Shown here: piece after piece, positions 58,406 through 64,000 of the stretch | Position numbering within the stretch: position 1 is the first letter of the stretch | Layout: each line of letters opens with the position of its first letter | Made by a program: the position numbers and the translations under genes | Origin: Amblyomma americanum | Taxonomy: Eukaryota > Arthropoda > Arachnida > Ixodida > Ixodidae | Assembly (NCBI RefSeq): GCF_052857255.1 | Contig: NC_135504.1 | Coordinates: forward strand, 140,332,121-140,396,120 | Reading direction: 5' to 3' | Length of the DNA: 64,000 nt | The notes under the pieces: generated by a model | What the model saw: only the letters and a program-made list of their open reading frames with translations | What the model was told of the DNA's origin: nothing | Database searches by the model: none

Positions 58406-59733
58406 TGGGCTCGGTGACTGCACCACAGCGCAGCCACCTAATCCGCTTACCTTTGCGATGCAGACGACCGTCCTCGCATTTGCCAGCCTGCTGCTCCGTC
58501 CCTGGCAGGCCTGTCTACGGGGGCGTCATCGGTGTGCGCACTGCCGTACACTGGGGATGACCCGGGCTCCTGCCATCTACCGCCCGACGAGTGCTCGTCC
58601 CTACTGGATGTGCCGCCAGAGGAGCTGCACACACCGGAAATCACAGTACCATGGGTGGCCACATCGACATCAGCAACAATGCTAACATGTATAAAAGAGC
58701 TTCACCCGCTGACACCGCTTCGTGGGCTCGGTGACTGCACCACAGCGCAGCCACCTAATCCGCTTACCTTTGCGATGCAGACGACCGTCCTCGCATTTGC
58801 CAGCCTGCTGCTGCCGTCCCTGGCAGGCCTCTCTACGGGGGCGTCATCGGTGTGCGCACTGCCGTACACTGGGGATGACCCGGGCTCCTGCCATCTACCG
58901 CCCGACGAGTGCTCGTCCCTACTGGATGTGCCGCCAGAGGAGCTGCACACACCGGAAATAACAGTACCATGGGTGGCCACATCGACATCAGCAACAATGC
59001 CAACATGTATAAAAGAGCTTCACCCGCTGACACCGCTTCGTGGGCTCGGTGACTGCACCACAGCGCAGCCACCTAATCCACTTACCTTTGCGATGCAGAC
59101 GACCGTCCTCGCATTTGCCAGCCTGCTGCTGCCGTCCCTGGCAGGCCTCTCTACGGGGGCGTCATCGGTGTGCGCACTGCCGTACACTGGGCATGACCCG
59201 GGCTCCTGCCATCTACCGCCCGACGAGTGCTCGTCCCTACTGGATGTGCCGCCAGAGGAGCTGCACACACCGGAAATAACAGTACCATGGGTGGCCACAT
59301 CGACATCAGCAACAATGCCAACATGTATAAAAGAGCTTCACCCGCTGACACCGCTTCGTGGGCTCGGTGACTGCACCACAGCGCAGCCACCTAATCCGCT
59401 TACCATTGCGATGCAGACGACCGTCCTCGCATTTGCCAGCCTGCTGCTGCCGTCCCTGGCAGGCCTGTCTACGGGGGCGTCATCGGTGTGCGCACTGCCG
59501 TACACTGGGGATGACCCGGGCTCCTGCCATCTACCGCCCGACGAGTGCTCGTCCCTACTGGATGTGCCGCCAGAGGAGCTGCACACACCGGAAATCACAG
59601 TACCATGGGTGGCCACATCGACATCAGCAACAATGCCAACATGTATAAAAGAGCTTCTCCCGCTGACACCGCTTCGTGGGCTCGGTGACTGCACCACAGC
59701 GCAGCCACCTAATCCGCTTACCTTTGCGATGCA
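58406..59733 (+). repeat. 318-bp monomer array, four units plus a 57-bp partial
   Basis: Units start (TGGGCTCGGTGACTGCACC) at 58406, 58723, 59041, 59359 and 59677. The first is 317 bp because of one missing base near 58496; the rest are 318. Units are nearly identical. Each carries TATAAAAG (58690, 59008, 59326, 59644), placing the next unit boundary about 33 bp downstream, as expected for a transcription start. 318 is 106 codons, so one frame stays open through the array (58532 onward). Each unit encodes MQTTVLAFASLLLPSLAG, signal-peptide-like. Layout and position fit LINE 5' promoter monomers. Confidence 0.92.
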
Positions 59734-60586
59734 GGTCAGTACATCGTATGCCCTCTTCGCTAAAAAATCCAGTAATTATATTTTGGTGCAGTTTCCGAGC
59801 CCGCACTGCTGTGTCGCCATTGCCGTTGAGTGTGCTCACGTAATTCATTCCTTGCTCATGCTATCAGGTGACGTTGATACTAACCCTGGTCCTGAGGGAA
59901 ACGCTGCTGTACTCGCTGAACTACAGAAGCTAAACGCGGGACAGACCCTGTTGATTACGGAAATACAGGGCCTCAAAACACAGCTGAACACAACAGATCA
60001 AACCATAGCAAGCCTAGACAAACGAATGGCCGATTTCGAAGCGCATTACCAAACACTTCTTCACCTCAGAAACGATATTGAAATAATGCAGTGAACCACA
60101 ATCAACCAAGCTAAAAAGATTGAAGAACTAGAAACACGCCTGGATGACGCGGAAAACCAATCACGTCGGAATAACCTCATTTTCTATGGCATCCCTGACC
60201 CTGCTAGCGCTGAAACGTGGGCTGAGTCAGAAAAACTAGTCATTGATGTTTGCCGCAATAATCTTGATATAACCTTGGAACCTAACGACATTGAAAGAGC
60301 GCATCGCCTCGGAAATCATTCAGCCGACCGAACTCGTCCCGTAATCGTAAAATTCCTATCTCATAAAACCAAAGACGCACTGTTATCAAATGGCCGTAAA
60401 TTAAAAGACAAAAATTACAGTATTGGAGAGGACTTTTCCCGCACCGTTCGACACGCGCGTACACAGTTACTAGTGTTTGCCAAAGCCAATTCTAACAAGT
60501 ACTCCTTGCGCTTCAGAACCCTGCACATCGGCTCAAAACGCTATGTATTTGACGCATCATCCCAAACCGTTAAGGAAATAGCATAG
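59734..60586 (+). pseudogene. CR1-group LINE ORF1 with hydrophobic leader and 2A-like motif; one nonsense codon
   Basis: In the same frame as the monomer array. A leader (HCCVAIAVECAHVIHSLLML) is followed by GDVDTNPGP (59867-59893), matching the 2A consensus D-V-E-x-N-P-G-P with Asp for Glu. Then come a coiled coil (AELQKLNAGQTLLITEIQGL onward), TGA at 60092-60094, LDDAENQSRRNNLIFYGIPD (RNA-binding-domain start near 60150), and a C-terminal domain ending at TAG 60584-60586. Such coiled-coil/RRM proteins bind LINE RNA. 2A motifs at this position are known in some CR1-clade LINEs. ORF2 begins in the same frame straight after the stop. Confidence 0.82.
59867..59893 (+). promoter_or_regulatory. 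2A-like ribosome-skipping motif (GDVDTNPGP)
   Basis: The codons for GDVDTNPGP lie in frame between the hydrophobic leader and the coiled coil. In known 2A peptides the ribosome skips the last Gly-Pro bond and releases the upstream peptide. The Glu-to-Asp change may weaken activity. Confidence 0.7.
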
Positions 60587-60589
60587 CAA

Positions 60590-62325
60590 TTGCCCCGTCA
60601 CAAAACTTTAACAAATCGTCGACCCGCTCCACCGCACAATGTTCTCTCGTTTTCGATAATATTCACTAACATCCGTAGTCTTCTTCCAAAGCGCGAACTC
60701 ATATCAAACATCATGTCGTCATCCGGAAGCAACATACTAATACTAACAGAAACTTGGCTAAATAGTGACGTAACGGATGCGGAAATTTTGGCCGATTTAC
60801 CCAACATCGAAGTGTATCGAAACGATCGGAAAGGCAAACGGGGGGGCGGTGTTCTCGTTGCCATTCATCGAGGCATATCATGCTCTGTTGTTGACGTCGC
60901 ATCCGACATTGAAGCCATATGGCTCATCTATCGCGCTTCCCCCGCAACAGTTCTGCTTGGCGTTTGCTACAGGCCCCCCCAGACTAGTCCAGACTTCCCA
61001 CGTCATCTGAACAACATCCTTCATAAACTTGTTTTCACATATCCAAATGCCCGTATTCTTCTTTTTGGTGATTTTAACTACCCGGATATTGATTGGCAGA
61101 ACATAGCTAGTTCCACAATAACGTGTCATGCAGAGGCGAAGAACTTCATCGATGTCTGCTTAAATTTTAACCTCACTCAATTAATTTCCCAACCAACCCG
61201 TGTCTCACGAGAATCAGCAAACACACTCGACCTGATACTAACAAGCAGCCCCGAGAATGTATCATCCATCAGTTACCTTCCTGAAATCAGCGATCACAAA
61301 GTCATGCACGCTTTATTCTCATTTACCTCGACTCAAAAACAGACATCCGATAAAACGATACACCTCTACGATAAGGGTAACTATAATGCAATAACTGAAG
61401 AACTTAACACCTTTTTTCCTGAATACGTATCCGCATTTCACACTCGCTCAATTCATGAAAACTGGCTGATATTCAAGAACAAATTAAATCATCTCACTAA
61501 TATGTTCGTACCAAGGATTACCTTTCATACTAATCGCAATAAACCATGGTTTACCCAGCACTTAAAACGACTCGAAAACAAAAAGAAACGATTGTTTCGT
61601 ACCGCCAAACGAAACGACACGCCTGCCGCATGGGGAAAATACTTCGAGGCCGAAAAATCATACCTACTTTCGGTTCGTAAGGCCAAGTACTCATTTTATC
61701 ACAATGACTTACCAAACTTACTTATAAGAAACCCCAAACAATTCTGGCAAGTGTTAAACCCAACACATCCCCCCGATATTAAACTGACGAATGATTCACA
61801 TGAAGCAGTGGCTGACCATGATTGCGCAGAAATATTTAACCATGCATTCACATCTGTGTTCACTACCGAACCCACCGCACTTTCACAATTACCACCCTTT
61901 AACTTAGAAACCCCCATGCCGGCAGTCACGTTCGTCGAAGAAGGCATTTCATCCATAATTCGTAATATGAAACTTTCATCATCAACTGGTATGGACCTGA
62001 TTAATTCAAAACTATTGAAAAACGTGGAATCAATTTGTGCATCATACTTATGTCTCATTTTCTCACAGTCACTCTCCTCGGGAATTTTGCCTCTTGATTG
62101 GAAAACGGGGAAGGTCGTTCCAGTCTACAAATCAGGTAACCAAGACTCGCCCTTGAATTACCGCCCCATTTCATTGACTAGTGTGCCTTGTAAAATCATG
62201 GAACATGTCATCTACTCACAAATCGTAAACTTCTTGGACCGAAACCATTTCTTTCACCCCTCACAACATGGGTTTCGTAAGGGCCTCTCTTGCGAAACCC
62301 AACTAGCGCTTTTCCTTCACGAATA
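60590..62325 (+). pseudogene. CR1-group LINE ORF2, 3'-truncated (endonuclease and RT start)
   Basis: Uninterrupted for about 578 codons, in frame with ORF1 past a single TAG. Endonuclease: FTNIRSLLPKREL near 60660, ILTETWLNSDV near 60735, GVCYRPPQ near 60960, LLFGDFNYPDIDW near 61055, TLDLILTS near 61225, EISDHKVM near 61285, all in place. The linker is basic. RT starts: GKVVPVYKSGNQDSPLNYRP near 62105, then HGFRKGLSCETQLALFL near 62270. The frame then enters a SINE and the RT catalytic core (YADD) is absent. No clear start codon precedes the endonuclease; translation may depend on the ORF1 stop (reinitiation or readthrough). It cannot retrotranspose. Confidence 0.85.
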
Positions 62326-62336
62326 CGGTTCGGTTC

Positions 62337-62561
62337 ACGAGGGTTTAACGTCCCAAAGCGACTCAGGCTGTGAGAGACACTGTAGTGAAGGGCTCCGGAA
62401 ATTTCGACCACCTAGGGTTCTTTAACATGCCCTGACATTGCACAGTACACGAGCCTCTAGAATTTCGCCTCCATCAAAATTCGACCGCCGCGGCCGGGAT
62501 CGAACCCGTGTCTTTCGGGCCAGCAGCCGAGCGGCATAACCACTCAGCCACCATGGCGGCT
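62337..62561 (-). mobile_element. tRNA-derived SINE
   Basis: On the minus strand, an A-box (TGGCTGAGTGG, 62550-62540) and a B-box (GGGTTCGATCCC, 62507-62496) are spaced as in a tRNA, with a Leu/Ser-like head. An unrelated body follows, ending near GGGACGTTAAACCCTC. It would be transcribed by RNA polymerase III and mobilised by LINE RT. Of ordinary tick-SINE type; the family name is not assigned. Confidence 0.8.
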
Positions 62562-63450
62562 CACATAATGAATACTTCTCAATTTCTGCCATTACAGATG
62601 GCCTCTGTAATCTTTTTTTGCACCCATAAGCAGATACTGCACATTCCGCTTGTGTGCAACATAAAAAAACAAGCCTTTATCAAATCAAAAAAAGAATCCA
62701 AGAAAGCCATGAAAATAACATTTGTTCAAGCCAGTAAGTTTTCTGCTTATTTTTTATCCAACTTCATACTTCAATATACATTGTATCGCATAACAATGCA
62801 CTCAGCAAGACTGCATAACTGGGGTGTATAGCAGGGGAGGTGTGAAAACCGGCCAGGCGAAACTGGCCCTTGAACGCATGAATGACGTGACAAGTAAACA
62901 GAGCAGCTTAAGGTCTTCAAACCTGTTTACAAATTAACAATTGCAACTGCACACTTCACAGATCACAGGGCTTTAATTTTCTTTGAGCTCAGTTCAAAGT
63001 TAACCTCACATTGGGGAGAAATCCCTGTAGAGCAGAAAAATATGTCCGCTCACTGCATTGGTAGTGTGCATGATCAGCTGCATTATACTGAATTAACTCT
63101 CAAGATGTCTGAATTCAAGTTGCAGTCCTAAATGATGCGACACTAATCCCAGAGCGCTTAGCACTGCGCCAACATTTCTTTTCATCTCTGTACTGTGCTT
63201 TTTTTTTACTTCTGTACTTAAGTCACCTTCCTACAGAAAAGAAATACCCACATCAAGACTGCATGTAGTTACCAATTGAATTTATCTTAAATATTGCAAG
63301 AATTGCCACACAGCATGAAAATTCTAATTCATTCCAGGAGCATTCGCTTTATTTACAATAAATATAAACATGTTAAAACCACATATTTTGCTTCTAAGCA
63401 TCTTCCATAAATGGGAGAGTTCTCTTGCTGAGACTCGTCTCCTTTAGGGT
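62562..63450. other. No feature seen
   Basis: AT-rich sequence right of the SINE. The rest of the CR1-group ORF2 is not found here. Confidence 0.4.
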
Positions 63451-63454
63451 ATTT

Positions 63455-63600
63455 GTTGTGCGTAAACATAGCAACCCTATCTTTTTAGACAGGTGCGATG
63501 AAGAGAACTTTTTTAAATGTAAATTCCGAAATCGCAACCTTATAGAAAGCGAAATTGTCAAATCCTTCAATGGCAAGAGGCGCCACTCGGCTCTTCAAGG
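63455..63600 (+). pseudogene. Possible PIF/Harbinger transposase N-terminal remnant
   Basis: The plus frame has NPIFLDRCDEENFFKCKFRNRNL. This is similar in pattern to the NP...D-E-E-F-x-x-x-[FY]-R-[FL] lead-in of Harbinger nucleases. No further domain follows before the frame ends at 63787. Weak, pattern-level evidence. Confidence 0.25.
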
Positions 63601-63789
63601 TGCTGAGTGTCTTACATTGTATCAAGCAAAATCACCTCATGCTCTTATACTCATGAATCACCATATACCTGGTAAAAACGTTAACATTAGCAAATGCTTA
63701 ATACATCTGTTCATTTTGAAGACAAACTCATTCGTAGCATTTGCATCAACTGCAACTTGCATGTCACAAACTGCACAAAAACAATGAAG

Positions 63790-64000
63790 CACGACTATAA
63801 AAGCTGCGGCTTTGCACAAATATATGCCATGCTCTTCGAGGCTGACAGCATTTCTTGCGGCACATCGCAAGTCTGCATGAGATAACCACATCATCAACTT
63901 AACCAAGCGTGCATACATGCTGTTGATACTTCCAAGTAATGGCTGCCTCCCCGCTAGCGTGGTGCCAGCGCCCTAGATTGCAGCTCTTGATTTTGCCCTA
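63790..64000. other. No feature seen
   Basis: Short right-edge stretch without supported features. Confidence 0.35.

Noticed and set aside
58447..59697. Minus-strand open frames across the monomer array
   Set aside because: They repeat with the monomers and are a by-product of GC-rich, stop-poor sequence; no motif.
58406..59733. CRISPR-like array
   Set aside because: Repeats are 318 bp, contiguous, without spacers, in a eukaryotic LINE 5' end.

Overview
Eukaryotic, intron-bearing, transposon-dominated DNA. The mix of CR1/L2-, Jockey- and I-like LINEs, Penelope-like and Ty3/gypsy elements, PIF/Harbinger fragments and a tRNA-derived SINE, plus the split host exons, best fits an arthropod, most likely a hard tick (Ixodidae). 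The taxon is an inference from repeat style and has not been tested by search. No rRNA, intact tRNA, CRISPR array or bacterial operon was seen.

Layout. 1-3264: two same-direction, decayed LINE copies with a shared (ATCC)n 3' tail. The second is interrupted by a minus-strand CR1-like 3' end, and its tail has grown to 42 ATCC units. 3700-6700: a heavily decayed Ty3/gypsy element (gag knuckle, protease, RT and RNase H in order). 8071-8484: probable last exon of an unidentified host gene. 11240-14063: a CR1/L2-like LINE with one in-frame nonsense codon. 14064-20770: a near full-length minus-strand I-like LINE (ORF1 with zinc knuckles; endonuclease, RT, RNase H) holding a 5'-truncated Penelope-like insert with a 14-bp target duplication. 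21741-25180: a decayed minus-strand Jockey-like LINE with a perfect 48-bp inverted repeat.

26033-46335 is one nested structure. A Ty3/gypsy element with 159-bp LTRs and a GAGGT target duplication carries, inside its integrase zinc finger, a second Ty3/gypsy element on the minus strand. The second element is a tandem dimer, LTR-internal-LTR-internal-LTR (LTRs about 1518 bp), and only its outer ends are flanked by the AAGT duplication. Its gag and pol are joined by a textbook -1 frameshift signal.

Host genes. A two-exon minus-strand model (49142-48800, 47237-47002) encodes a 192-residue type II membrane protein. A four-exon minus-strand gene (58150-55073) encodes a complete 181-residue BEN-domain protein. 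About 256 bp upstream of its start codon, pointing away, begins an array of four 318-bp monomers. Each monomer carries a TATA box about 33 bp before the next unit boundary. The array leads into a CR1-group LINE (59734-62325) whose ORF1 starts with a hydrophobic leader and a 2A-like motif. The reading frame runs unbroken from the monomers through the 2A motif into ORF1. This promoter-array/2A/LINE unit, head-to-head with the BEN gene, is the most interesting thing in the window. The LINE loses its 3' half next to a tRNA-derived SINE (about 62337-62561). The last 1.4 kb is mostly featureless.
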